Below are positions 26,861 through 35,212 of a stretch of DNA of 64,000 nucleotides, piece by piece. Source of the stretch: Jiangella alba (GTDB lineage Bacteria > Actinomycetota > Actinomycetes > Jiangellales > Jiangellaceae); NCBI RefSeq assembly GCF_900106035.1, contig NZ_FNUC01000003.1, positions 558,001 through 622,000 on the forward strand. Direction: 5' to 3'. The notes under the pieces are model-generated. The model was given only the letters and a program-made list of their open reading frames with translations. It had not been told where the DNA came from and searched no databases. The translations under genes and the position numbers were made by a program. Position 1 is the stretch's first letter. The number at the start of each line of letters is the position of its first letter.

Positions 26861-27725
26861 TCAGCCGGGGGTCAGCGCGAGCCGGGCCAGGCGGCCGGGG
26901 TCGGCGAGGATGTCGATCTCGACGATCCGGCCGCCCCTGATGGTGAACGCCATGACCGACAGCGGCCGGCCGTCCGGCGCGGTGACCAGGCCCGGCACCC
27001 CGTTGACCAGCACCGGACGCGAGTAGCGCGCGGCCTCGGCAAAGCGGAGCGCGCCCTCGGCGACCCGCCGAGCACCCCGGATCAGCTCCGACGCCTGCCG
27101 CGCGCCGTGGTCGCCGCGGAGCAGGACGTCCGGGTCGAGCACGGCGACGAGAGCGTCGAAGTCGCCCGCGCGGGCGGCGGCGAGGAACGCGTCGGCGACC
27201 TCGCGCTGGCGCGGCAGGTCGGCGTCGGGGACCGTCGTGGCGGCCTGGACGCGGGCGGCGGGCCCGGCTGGCCAGCATCTTCGCCGCGTCCGCGGAACGC
27301 CCGACGATCGGGCCGATGTCGTCGAACGGCACGGCGAAGGTGTCGTGCAGGACGAGCGCGAGCCGCTCCGCCGGCTGCAGGGTGTCGAGGACCACCAGCA
27401 TCGCCAGCCCGACGGAGTCGGCGAGCAGCGCCTCCTGCTCCGGGTCGACCCCGTCTACCGAGCTGATCACCGGGTCCGGGAGCCGGACGTCCAGCGGCTC
27501 CTCCCGCCGCGCGGTGCGCGACCGCAGCAGGTCGAGGCAGATCCGCCCGACGACCGTCGTCAGCCACGCGCCGAGGTTGCGCACGTCGCCGGTGTCGGCG
27601 CGGCTGAGCCGCAGCCAGGTCTCCTGCACCGCGTCGTCGGCTTCGCTCAGCGAGCCGAGCATCCGGTAGGCGACCGCGCGCAACTGCCCGCGATGCGCCT
27701 CGAACCGTTCGGCCAGCCCGTCCAC
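26861..27725 (-). pseudogene. SigJ/ECF41-type sigma factor, frameshifted
   Basis: The first frame (from 27725) encodes sigma regions 2 and 4: AYRMLGSLSEADDAVQETWLRL, DLLRSRTARREEP and VPFDDIGPIVGRSADAAKMLASRARR. After this point the homologous reading continues in another frame with the SnoaL-like C-terminal domain typical of ECF41 (VQAATTVP, DAFLAAARAGDFDALVAVLDPDVLLRG, VNGVPGLVTAPDGRP), stopping at 26861. One extra G in the GGG at 27253-27255 explains the break at about residue 157. It is either a true pseudogene or a base-calling error in a GC tract. It is divergent from the SDR gene, the partner usual for ECF41. Confidence 0.8.
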
Positions 27726-27784
27726 CGTTACCTTCCGCCGTCGCGCTTCGTCGAGGTGTCGAAGCCGATTTCAAAGGAGATGAC

Positions 27785-28531
27785 ATGAGGATCGCAGTAG
27801 CCGGCGGAACGGGTCGACTCGGGCGTCACCTGGTCGACGCGCTGACCGAGGCCGGGCACGACGCGGCGCCGTTCTCGCGCACCACCGGAGTGGACGTCGT
27901 CACCGGTGAGGGGCTCGCGGCGGCGCTCAAGGGGGCGGACGTCCTCGTCGACGCCGCCACCGGGCCGTCGCCGGACCGGGACGAGGCGGCGGCGTTCTTC
28001 CGTGCCGCCGTGGCGAACCTGCGGCAGGCCGGGGCGGACGCCGGCGTGCAGCGGGTCGTGGTGGTGTCGATCATCGGGGCCGACCGGTTCACGTCGAGCT
28101 ACGCCGCGTCCAAGGCGGACCAGGAACGGGCGTGGCTGGACGGGCCGCTCCCCGTGCGCATCCTGCGCTCGGACCTGTTCCACGAGTTCGTCGAGCCCAT
28201 GATGGGCTGGGGCCGCCAGGGCGACGTCGTCCACCTGCCCCGGATGGTGCGGCAGCCGGTCGCCGCCCGGACGGTGGCCGAGACCGCCGCGGAGCTCGCG
28301 ACCGCCCCGGACGGGCCGCCCCTGCTGGAGGTCGCCGGGCCGCGCGTGGAGAACCTCGTCGACCTGGGCACGCTCGTCCTCGCCCACCGCGGCGACCCCG
28401 CCCGCGCCGAGGGCGTCAGCGACCCCGGCGACCCGGACGGCGTGCTGTACGAGGCGGGACGGGTCCTGCCCGGCCCGGACGCCGTCGTCGCCGGCCCCTC
28501 CTTCGCCGACTGGCTGGAGGGGACGCGGTGA
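27785..28531 (+). CDS. SDR/NmrA-like NAD(P)-binding protein (ECF41-linked)
   Basis: 248 residues, with AGGAG 6 bases before ATG. The Rossmann motif RIAVAGGTGRLGRHLVDAL opens the protein, and RVVVVSIIGADRF with YAASKADQE fits atypical SDR proteins. ECF41 sigma factors are usually beside one carboxymuconolactone-decarboxylase, oxidoreductase or epimerase gene; this gene fills that role. It is followed with a 4-base overlap by a SnoaL-like protein. The broken sigma gene may leave it without its regulator. Confidence 0.85.
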   Translation: MRIAVAGGTGRLGRHLVDALTEAGHDAAPFSRTTGVDVVTGEGLAAALKGADVLVDAATGPSPDRDEAAAFFRAAVANLRQAGADAGVQRVVVVSIIGADRFTSSYAASKADQERAWLDGPLPVRILRSDLFHEFVEPMMGWGRQGDVVHLPRMVRQPVAARTVAETAAELATAPDGPPLLEVAGPRVENLVDLGTLVLAHRGDPARAEGVSDPGDPDGVLYEAGRVLPGPDAVVAGPSFADWLEGTR

Positions 28532-28968
28532 CCGACCTCCAGGCCGTCGCCGACCGGGTCGAGATCGAGGCGCTGCGCGGCGAGTTCGCCGACGCCGGGA
28601 TGATGCGCGACTACGACCGGTTCGCGGCGCTGTTCACCGACGACGCCGTCTGGCGGGTCCCCGCGGTCGGCGCCGAGTTCGCCGGCCGCGACGCGATCCG
28701 CGCCGGGATCGAGCGGCTGCTCGGCGACCTGTGGGACTACCTGGTGCAGGGCACCCACCCGGGCGTCGTCCGCCTCGACGGCGACACGGCGACCGGCCGC
28801 GCCTACGTGCTGAGCTTCGGCCGGCTCGGCGACGGCGGGTCGCACCTCAACTACTCCGTCTACCACGACCGCTACCGCCGCACCCCCGACGGCTGGCGCT
28901 TCTCCGAGCGCGTCGACGAGGTGCTGTACGTGGACACCAGTCCACTGGCGGGCGGCCCGCCCGGCTGA
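28528..28968 (+). CDS. SnoaL-like (nuclear transport factor 2 fold) protein
   Basis: 146 residues from GTG 28528. The N-terminal IEALRGEFADAGMMRDYDRFAALFTDDAVWR, GRDAIRAGIERLL, and VYHDRYRRTPDGWRFSERVDEVLYV form the cone-shaped NTF2/SnoaL fold. Such proteins are isomerases, dehydratases or binding proteins for small hydrophobic ligands. Its overlap with the SDR gene makes co-translation likely. The same fold is the C-terminal domain of the adjacent ECF41 sigma factor, so it may be a paralog-like partner. Confidence 0.8.
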   Translation: MTDLQAVADRVEIEALRGEFADAGMMRDYDRFAALFTDDAVWRVPAVGAEFAGRDAIRAGIERLLGDLWDYLVQGTHPGVVRLDGDTATGRAYVLSFGRLGDGGSHLNYSVYHDRYRRTPDGWRFSERVDEVLYVDTSPLAGGPPG

Positions 28969-29029
28969 CCCCGCGACGCCCAACTGGGCCGTCCGGTACG
29001 CGTCGGTCATGCGACGTCCGGGGCTCGAC

Positions 29030-29167
29030 TCACGCCTTCGGCGGTCCGAGCGGTCTGTTCCGCTTGCGGTCGGCCGCCAGGATTGCGTCGGTGACGGCCA
29101 GCTTGATGATGAAGTACTGAATCGCGAGGCCGACCACGATCGCGACGAGAACGCCGCCGTCGTCCAT
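29030..29167 (-). CDS. 45-residue membrane protein, unknown
   Basis: ATG 29167 follows AAGGAG by 8 bases, a strong ribosome site. One TM segment (VLVAIVVGLAIQYFIIKLAV) and a basic tail RKRNRPLGPPKA. I do not recognise the family. Confidence 0.5.
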   Translation of the reverse strand: MDDGGVLVAIVVGLAIQYFIIKLAVTDAILAADRKRNRPLGPPKA

Positions 29168-29321
29168 GAGCACGCTCCTTGAGGTCGAGGCGGGCGTCGG
29201 CGCACCAGCCGGGCGCGTCATGCTCGCACGGCCTCCGGACACTTCGGCGCCGACGAGCTGACCTCGACGTCGGTCAGCCGGGTGCCGATACTGGCAGCGG
29301 CGTGAGGACCCCGGAACGCCG

Positions 29322-29352
29322 AACGCCCGGTCTCGATCGAGAACCGGGCGTT
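29322..29352. terminator. Strong hairpin beside the tRNA-Lys fragment
   Basis: AACGCCCGGT and ACCGGGCGTT (10 bp) flank the palindrome CTCGATCGAG, so the whole can fold as one long stem. A short TTT follows. It looks like a bidirectional terminator. Confidence 0.55.
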
Positions 29353-29367
29353 TGCGCTGATGAGAGA

Positions 29368-29404
29368 TGGTGCGCCATCAGGGCTCGAGCCCTGAACCCG
29401 CTGA
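29368..29404 (-). repeat. tRNA-Lys 3'-end fragment with CCA (candidate attachment site)
   Basis: 34 bases (29371-29404) match 32 of 35 bases of the 3' end of the tRNA-Lys gene at 42811-42845, in the same orientation, with one deleted base and two substitutions. It also encodes CCA immediately after the discriminator, unlike the intact gene. The upstream half of a tRNA is missing. The arrangement is what an integrated element leaves at its far border. Confidence 0.75.
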
Positions 29405-29647
29405 ATGGCAGCCTATCCAGCTCTCGAGGCTTTGGCCTGCGGCGATGCGCTTCTGGCCGACTCGAAGGCTGACCGTGGCGTGGACGCGTCCCCGTGCCGA
29501 GACGCAGACGGGGGTGCCATGCCACGGGACCTCGATCGCGCCGTCGCTCCACGGTTGCCCCGCCGAAGGCCAGACCCACGGGAGAGTGGAGGGGACGCCT
29601 GGCATCGCGGCGCGTCGACGCCGGGCCCGGGGGCACTACGGGTGACG

Positions 29648-30136
29648 TCAGCGGCCGCCGAACGTCTCCAGCAGAATCGCGCGCTCGGCCTCGGTGAGGT
29701 TGGTGCTGATCAGGGTGGCGTCCCGGCCATGGAATCGCTCGCCCAGCCGGTCGACGTCCGCGTCGTCGGTGACCATGAACAGCGCCGAGGTGCCGGGACC
29801 GACCTCGGTGCGGATGCGTTCGAGGTCACCCTGGGTGATCCCGGTCCCCTCGGTGGCCTTCGCGAGCGCGCCGATGCCGGCTCCGATGATGGCTCCGGCG
29901 ACGGGGATCATGAAGAGAGCGCCGCCGAGGATTCCCCAGAGCGCGCCCCAGCCGGCACCCCGCTTCGTGCTGTCGTGCGTGTGCTCGAGCCTTGGCTTCT
30001 CCTCACCTTGCCGCCAGCTCAGCACCGCGTGGTCGACGATCTTCACGACCCCGTCGGACTCGGCGGCCTTCAGCGCCGCTGCGGCCCGGGCCGCGCCGTC
30101 CGGGTCCTCGAACTTCCAGACCGTGAACGTGGTCAT
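29648..30136 (-). CDS. DUF1269 family membrane protein
   Basis: 162 residues. TTFTVWKFEDPDGAARAAAAL begins an alpha/beta domain with a central Gly/Ala hydrophobic segment (WGALWGILGGALFMIPVAGAIIGAGIGALA) and a C-terminal FGGR. This is the DUF1269 pattern, where the central segment is a membrane hairpin and the ends are cytoplasmic. Function unknown, possibly stress-related. It is on the minus strand, 69 bases downstream of a SpoIIAA-like gene. Confidence 0.82.
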   Translation of the reverse strand: MTTFTVWKFEDPDGAARAAAALKAAESDGVVKIVDHAVLSWRQGEEKPRLEHTHDSTKRGAGWGALWGILGGALFMIPVAGAIIGAGIGALAKATEGTGITQGDLERIRTEVGPGTSALFMVTDDADVDRLGERFHGRDATLISTNLTEAERAILLETFGGR

Positions 30137-30205
30137 GGTCTCCTCCTCTGGAACCAGCTGTGACGTCGGCCGTGTCGATCGGTCCAGGTCAGCCGAGGTG
30201 GGCGG

Positions 30206-30577
30206 TCAGTCGTCGTCCTCGTCCTCGACCAACCACTGCTTCGCCTCGAGGATCTCGTCGGGTTCGAAGACCTTGATGTCGCCGGGCATCATCCATCCGA
30301 ACGCCTTGATGCTGTTCTCCAGCCAGTCGGCGTCGGAGACGACCGCGACCTTCCTCCAGCCCTTGAGATGCCGCGCCCACAGCTTGGTATCGGCCCACAT
30401 CGCTCCGGCCGAGTAGGAGAAGCCGCTGTCCAGCACGTACAGCAGACGCACGTCCTTGCGCTCGAGCGCGCTGCTGAGCGCCGGGACGAGCACGTCGCGG
30501 TAGTCCTCCTCGGTGACCTCCCCGGCCGCCTGGACGCCGATGGTTCCCGGTGGCATGTCATCCATCACCCTGATCAC
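30206..30577 (-). CDS. SpoIIAA-like (STAS) family protein
   Basis: 123 residues from GTG 30577, preceded by GAGGAG at 6 bases. GTIGVQAAGEVTEEDYRDVLVPAL, RLLYVLDSGFSYSAGAMWAD and KVAVVSDADWLENSIKAFGWMMPGDIKVFEPDE match the SpoIIAA-like (SpoIIAA_like) STAS-fold proteins, which lack the phospho-Ser site of true anti-sigma antagonists. It likely binds lipids or acts in stress response. It is paired with the DUF1269 gene inside the island and lies next to the LacI gene (divergent). Confidence 0.75.
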   Translation of the reverse strand: MIRVMDDMPPGTIGVQAAGEVTEEDYRDVLVPALSSALERKDVRLLYVLDSGFSYSAGAMWADTKLWARHLKGWRKVAVVSDADWLENSIKAFGWMMPGDIKVFEPDEILEAKQWLVEDEDDD

Positions 30578-30683
30578 GGCATTCTCCTCGGAACGCGTTA
30601 CTCGACGCTCGGGACTGCCAGCCCAACTCGCGCGGTGCACCCGAATGTCTCGACATCGAAGCACCGGCCACGGTCGTGAGGAA

Positions 30684-30700
30684 TCACCCGGTTCGGGTGA
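30684..30700. promoter_or_regulatory. Inverted repeat upstream of the LacI gene
   Basis: TCACCCG-GTT-CGGGTGA, 7-bp perfect arms, 49 bases before the lacI-type start and about 107 bases from the SpoIIAA-like start. It could be an operator for either gene; its sequence differs from the TGACGYGACGAT elements downstream of the regulator. Confidence 0.4.
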
Positions 30701-30748
30701 ATGCGTTGGGCGAGGTTATGCGCCCGGACGTGACGTTGCGTCGATACC

Positions 30749-31777
30749 ATGACGCGCATGGGTACCCAGAAGGAGATCGCACGCCGCGCCGGGGTCTCGG
30801 TCTCCGTCGTGTCCGCCGTCATCAACGGCACCACGCACACGCGGATGAGCGACGAGACGCGTGCTCGCGTCGAGGCCGTCATCGAGGACCTGGGGTACGT
30901 CCCGAACGACGCCGCACGGGCCCTGCGCCGGCAACGCTCGGGGACGATCGCCGTCGTCGTCGAGAAGATCGAGAACCCGATCTACCGCGACATGTTCCAC
31001 GGCATCTACGACGCCGCGGAGGCGCGCGGGTGGGCGGTCGTGCTGGGCGACGCGCGCTGGATGCGCTCCGGCAGCCACTTCCTCGCGCGCCTGCTGGGGC
31101 AGGGTTCGATCGACGGCATCATCCTGCGGAGCGAGGGCCTCATCGACGACGAGGTGCTCGCCCACCTGCGCGCCCGCCCCGCCCCGGTGATCGTCGTCGA
31201 GGGGCGTCACGCACCGGACGGCCGCTGGCTGGCGATCGACGACGCCGCGGCCGGCCGCGTGGCAACACGGCACCTGCTCGACCTCGGCCACCTGGACATC
31301 GAGTTCGTGGGCGGCGAGCAGTGGGTGCCGACGCTGGAACGGCACCGGGGCTACGCCGGCGCGATGCTCGACGCCGGCCTCGAGGCGCGCGATGCGATCC
31401 TGACCGGCCACGGATCCCCGGAAGGCGCAGCGGCCCTCCGGGAGGTCATCGGCTCCGGCCGCCGGCCGACGGCGCTCGTGGCCAACAACGTGCTCGCGGG
31501 CATCGGCATCTGCGCGGCGGCTCACGACGCCGGCATCTCCATTCCGGGCGACCTCTCCGTGATCGCGATCCACGACGCGGACGTCGCCGGTGACGTCCGC
31601 CCCGCGCTCGCGACCGTGCGCATGCCGATGGCCGAGCTCGGGGCACGCGCCGTCGACGCGATCGCGGCGATCCTGGAGGACGCACCGACGCGGTTCGGCC
31701 TCGTCGACGAGCCCGCACCCGTGCTGATCCCGCGCGCCAGCACGGCGCCGCCTCCGGGGTCGCCTCGCCTCCGGTGA
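30749..31777 (+). CDS. LacI family transcriptional regulator
   Basis: 342 residues. N-terminal HTH: TQKEIARRAGVSVSVVSAVINGTT, followed by the hinge helix region (YVPNDAARALRRQRS) and a periplasmic-binding-type domain ending in LIPRAST. It is the likely sugar-responsive repressor of the following operon, since the operator copies lie between its stop (31777) and the first operon gene (31926). The start could be the ATG 9 bases further in (MGTQKE). Ligand unknown. Confidence 0.9.
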   Translation: MTRMGTQKEIARRAGVSVSVVSAVINGTTHTRMSDETRARVEAVIEDLGYVPNDAARALRRQRSGTIAVVVEKIENPIYRDMFHGIYDAAEARGWAVVLGDARWMRSGSHFLARLLGQGSIDGIILRSEGLIDDEVLAHLRARPAPVIVVEGRHAPDGRWLAIDDAAAGRVATRHLLDLGHLDIEFVGGEQWVPTLERHRGYAGAMLDAGLEARDAILTGHGSPEGAAALREVIGSGRRPTALVANNVLAGIGICAAAHDAGISIPGDLSVIAIHDADVAGDVRPALATVRMPMAELGARAVDAIAAILEDAPTRFGLVDEPAPVLIPRASTAPPPGSPRLR

Positions 31778-31788
31778 GACGGAGACGC

Positions 31789-31864
31789 ATCGTCGCGTCA
31801 CGAAGTGGATGAAAGCGTTGACGTGACGATGTGTCGTCGGCTACGTTGACGCGACGATACGTCA
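31789..31864. promoter_or_regulatory. Three-copy operator array of the polysaccharide operon
   Basis: TGACGYGACGAT occurs at 31819-31830 and 31847-31858, and inverted (ATCGTCGCGTCA) at 31789-31800. The right-hand copy extends to TGACG-N8-CGTCA (31847-31864), a two-fold symmetrical site. TTGACG (31818-31823) and TACGTT (31842-31847), 18 bases apart, look like a promoter that the middle and right copies would cover. The LacI protein next door is the expected ligand. Confidence 0.6.
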
Positions 31865-31925
31865 GCGTCTTCCGTCAAGGGGCGACGCCGGACTGCACAC
31901 GGACGCCGCACTCGGAAGGACACTG

Positions 31926-33242
31926 TTGACCTCCACCACCGCCACGCCCCGCTCCGTGCTCCTGCGCTCGTCGTGGGCGAACGTGAACATCGGCGACGTC
32001 GCACACTCGCCCGGCCTCGTCACCGCCCTGCTCGACGCCGAGCCCGATGCCCGCATCACGCTGTGGCCGATGCGCCTCGGCGAGCGCGAGGAGGCGATGA
32101 TCCGCCGGGCGATCCCGACGGTCACGATCGTGCGGGGCGACCTCGACGAGGCCGGGGTGCCGACGACGCCGGAGCTCGCCGCGGCGTGGGACGGCGCGGA
32201 CGTCTTCGTGAACGGCTCGGCGGCGAGCGCCTCGCTCGTGCCGGAGCTGGCAGCCTGGCGTGAGCGGTCCGACCGCCCGTACGGGTACGGCGGCGTGACG
32301 GTCGACCCGCTCTGCCCGCCCGCCTGGGGCTCGCTCGAACGGTTGCGGGTCATGACGCAGGACCTGCCGGCGACGTTCCTCGAGGACGACGCCCGCGCGA
32401 TCATCGACGGCGCCGAGTTCCTGTTCGCGCGGGACTCGATCAGCCTCGAGTACCTGCGCTCCCAGGGGGCTCGCCCCGGGGTGCTCGAGTTCGGACCGGA
32501 CGGCACGTTCGCCTATCGCCACCGCGACGACGCCGCGGCTGACGCCTTCCTGGTCGCGCTGGGCCTCACGGCCGGGGAGTTCGGGTGCTTCGTGCCCCGG
32601 CTGCGCTACGCGCCGTACCCGGACATCTACGGAACGGAGCGCACCCGGGAGTTCGACCGCCGGTACGCGATCAACGCCGGCACCGTCGGCCTCGACCTCG
32701 ACACCCTCGCCGCCGCGATCACCACCTGGGTCCGCTCCACGGGCCAGCGGGCCGTCGTCGTGCCCGAGATGAGCTACGCGGTGGAGTTGGCACAGGACGA
32801 GCTGCTGCCACGCGTCCCGGACGACGTCGTCGACCGGGTCACCGTCCTCGACCGGTACTGGCCGCTCGAGGAGGCGCACGCCGTCTACGCCCGCGCCCGC
32901 GCCGTCGTCAGCATGGAGTGCCACTCGCCGATCCTCGCGTCCGTCCATGGCACGCCCGCGCTCTACGTGCGTCAGCCCACCGACACCGTCAAGGGTGAGA
33001 TGTACGCCGACCTCGGAGGCGCGGACGTCGTCGTCGAGATCGAGCCGGACGGCCCGGAGGGCGCGGCCGCTGCCGTCGAAGCGCTCCTCGAGGACGAGGC
33101 GGCGTCCCGGGCGACGTCGTCGGCCATGAACGCCGCGGCCGTCGGCCGCCTGCGCGACGTCGCCCGCACCATCCTGTTCGGCGAGGCCGCATCCGAGTTC
33201 ACCCGCGGGGACCGGGAGGCAGACCTTGTCTCAACTCGCTGA
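31926..33242 (+). CDS. Polysaccharide pyruvyl transferase family protein
   Basis: 438 residues from TTG 31926, with GGAAGGA 7 bases before it. VLLRSSWANVNIGDVAHSPGLVTALL opens the GT-B-like fold of the polysaccharide pyruvyl transferase family, and RTREFDRRYAINAGTVG and SMECHSPILASVHGTPAL are its later blocks. Known members add pyruvate ketals to polysaccharides, using phosphoenolpyruvate. It is the first gene of a catabolic operon, which is odd for an assembly enzyme, so it may act on a sugar intermediate or in another way. It overlaps the next gene by 17 bases. Confidence 0.75.
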   Translation: MTSTTATPRSVLLRSSWANVNIGDVAHSPGLVTALLDAEPDARITLWPMRLGEREEAMIRRAIPTVTIVRGDLDEAGVPTTPELAAAWDGADVFVNGSAASASLVPELAAWRERSDRPYGYGGVTVDPLCPPAWGSLERLRVMTQDLPATFLEDDARAIIDGAEFLFARDSISLEYLRSQGARPGVLEFGPDGTFAYRHRDDAAADAFLVALGLTAGEFGCFVPRLRYAPYPDIYGTERTREFDRRYAINAGTVGLDLDTLAAAITTWVRSTGQRAVVVPEMSYAVELAQDELLPRVPDDVVDRVTVLDRYWPLEEAHAVYARARAVVSMECHSPILASVHGTPALYVRQPTDTVKGEMYADLGGADVVVEIEPDGPEGAAAAVEALLEDEAASRATSSAMNAAAVGRLRDVARTILFGEAASEFTRGDREADLVSTR

Positions 33243-34221
33243 ACGGCCGCCGCAGAAGTCCGCGCGGAAGGGCTCGCCGCCGACGGCGACCACCCGCCGG
33301 CCGCGACGCTCCGGCCAGACCCTCGCCCGCTGGCGGCGCGACCGGCTCCTGCTGCTGCTGGCCACCCCGGGCGTGCTGGTCGTGCTGTTGTTCCACTACG
33401 TCCCCTTGCTGGGCAACGTGATCGCGTTCAAGGGGTATCTGCCGTTCCTGACGATCGGGGAGAGCCCCTGGGTCGGCTGGGACAACTTCCAGGTGATCTT
33501 CTCGGGTGACCCGCTGTTCGTGAACGCGTTGACGAACACGTTGATCATCACGCTGATCCAGGTCGTGCTCGTGTTCCCGCTGCCGCTCGCGCTCGCCCTT
33601 CTCCTCAACGAGGTCATCTCGGAGCGGCTCAAGCGGATCGTGCAGTCGGTCCTCTACATGCCGCACTTCCTGTCCTGGGTGATCGTGGTCGCGCTGTTCC
33701 AGCAGATCCTGGGGAACGCGGGCATGGTGAACACGCTCCTGCGAGAGCGCGACATGTCGACGTTCTCCATCATCGGCGTGCCGGAGCTGTTCGAGGTCCT
33801 CATCACCAGCCAGGTGATCTGGAAGGACACCGGGTGGGGAACGATCATCTTCCTGGCTGCCATCTCGCGGGTCGACACCTCGATGTACGAGGCGGCCGCG
33901 ATGGACGGCGCCGGCGCGATGCGGCGCATGTGGCACGTCACGCTGCCGGCGATCCGGTCGGTGTTCGTCCTGCTGCTGATCCTGCGGCTCGGGGACGCCC
34001 TCACGGTCGGCTTCGAGCAGATCATCCTGCAGCAGGGCGCGGTCGGCGCGACGGCGAGTGAGGTCCTCGACACCTACGTCTACAACCACGGAATCGTCGG
34101 CGGCAACTGGGGCCAGGCCGCTGCCGTCGGCCTCACGAAGGGTGTCATCTCAGTGCTCTTGGTGCTGGGTGCGAACAAGCTCGCACACAAGTTCGGTGAG
34201 CGGGGGGTGTACCACAAGTGA
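33226..34221 (+). CDS. ABC sugar permease, LplB type
   Basis: 331 residues from TTG 33226, GGGAGG upstream. Six membrane segments (e.g. RLLLLLATPGVLVVLLFHYVPLLG near residue 40). The EAA motif is YEAAAMDGAGAMRRMWHVTLPAI, which docks with the ATPase. LplB-type permeases, including AlgM1 of alginate importers, take up complex or acidic oligosaccharides. No ATPase gene is in the operon; a shared MsmK/UgpC-type ATPase is the usual partner. Confidence 0.92.
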   Translation: MSQLAERPPQKSARKGSPPTATTRRPRRSGQTLARWRRDRLLLLLATPGVLVVLLFHYVPLLGNVIAFKGYLPFLTIGESPWVGWDNFQVIFSGDPLFVNALTNTLIITLIQVVLVFPLPLALALLLNEVISERLKRIVQSVLYMPHFLSWVIVVALFQQILGNAGMVNTLLRERDMSTFSIIGVPELFEVLITSQVIWKDTGWGTIIFLAAISRVDTSMYEAAAMDGAGAMRRMWHVTLPAIRSVFVLLLILRLGDALTVGFEQIILQQGAVGATASEVLDTYVYNHGIVGGNWGQAAAVGLTKGVISVLLVLGANKLAHKFGERGVYHK

Positions 34222-35168
34222 CCACGACCTCTCCCCTGGGGCTCACGACCAAGCCACGCAAGGCGCGGCCGTCGGCGTCCGCCGGGCGCCCGGTCTGGAT
34301 GGGGCCGCCGAACCGGGTGCTGACAGCCTTGCGCGGCCTCATCCTGACGATCGGTTGTGCCGTCGTCATCCTCCCTTTCCTCGCCGTCATCTCGACCTCG
34401 CTCGCCACGCAGGAGGAGGTGACCGGGAACGGCGGCTTCGTGCTGCTCGTCCGTGAACCGACCCTCGCCTCCTACCAGGCGGTCCTGTCCGGCGGCGTGG
34501 TGACCCGCGCACTGGTCATCAGCATCGTCGTGACCGTCGCCGGCACGCTGCTGTCGTTGGCATGCACGATCGGGCTCGCGTACGCGCTGTCCCGGCCCGG
34601 ATCGCTCGGCTCGCGCCCGATCCTGCTGGCCGTGCTCTTCACGATGCTGTTCAGCCCCGGCATGATCCCGATGTATCTCGTGGTCAAGCAGCTCGGCCTG
34701 CTCGACAACCTGCTGGCGCTGATCCTTCCCGTGCTCATCAATGCCTTCAACGTCATCGTCATGCGGGAGTTCTTTCTCGACATCCCGGGCGAGCTCATGG
34801 AGAGCGCCCGCATCGACGGCGCGAACGACCTCACGATCCTCGCGCGCATCGTGTTGCCGTTGTCCAAGGCCGTGATCTCCGTCATCGGGCTGTTCTACGC
34901 CGTCGGCTACTGGAACGCGTTCTTCAACGCCCTGCTGTACATCAGCTCGCCCGAGAAGTGGCCCCTGCAACTGGTCCTGCGGACCTACGTCGTCAACGAG
35001 ACCCCGATGGGCGTCGATCAGGTCTCCGCCGGCTCCGACAGCCTGCCCCCGCAGCTGTCCATCCAGATGGCGATCCTCGTCATCTCGATCGTCCCCATCC
35101 TCCTCGTCTACCCGTTCCTCCAGAAGCACTTCACCAAGGGACTCATGATCGGCGCCGTCAAGGGCTGA
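34218..35168 (+). CDS. ABC sugar permease, YtcP/LplC type
   Basis: 316 residues from GTG 34218, overlapping the previous stop by 4 bases. Six membrane segments; EAA motif LMESARIDGANDLTILARIVLPLS. It is the second permease subunit of the importer. Sequence such as PILLAVLFTMLFSPGMIPMYLV is typical of the YtcP/LplC group. Confidence 0.92.
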   Translation: MTTTSPLGLTTKPRKARPSASAGRPVWMGPPNRVLTALRGLILTIGCAVVILPFLAVISTSLATQEEVTGNGGFVLLVREPTLASYQAVLSGGVVTRALVISIVVTVAGTLLSLACTIGLAYALSRPGSLGSRPILLAVLFTMLFSPGMIPMYLVVKQLGLLDNLLALILPVLINAFNVIVMREFFLDIPGELMESARIDGANDLTILARIVLPLSKAVISVIGLFYAVGYWNAFFNALLYISSPEKWPLQLVLRTYVVNETPMGVDQVSAGSDSLPPQLSIQMAILVISIVPILLVYPFLQKHFTKGLMIGAVKG

Positions 35169-35212
35169 CCACCTGTTCTTCATCCTGTCCTCGATGTAGC
35201 GGAAGGAATCCC

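Larger units (their letters stand above)
29168..29647. other. Gene-poor left border of the proposed island
   Basis: 480 bases between a 45-residue membrane protein and the DUF1269 gene. It contains a strong hairpin (29322-29352) and a tRNA-Lys 3' fragment (29368-29404). A minus-strand frame at 29378-29605 (MPGVPSTLPWVWPSAGQPW...) ends inside the tRNA fragment with a TGA; I do not recognise it and give it no call. No other gene was seen. Confidence 0.5.

Noticed and set aside
29378-29605. Integrase gene at the island border
   Set aside because: The open frame does not contain the tyrosine or serine recombinase motifs, so only a remnant is possible.
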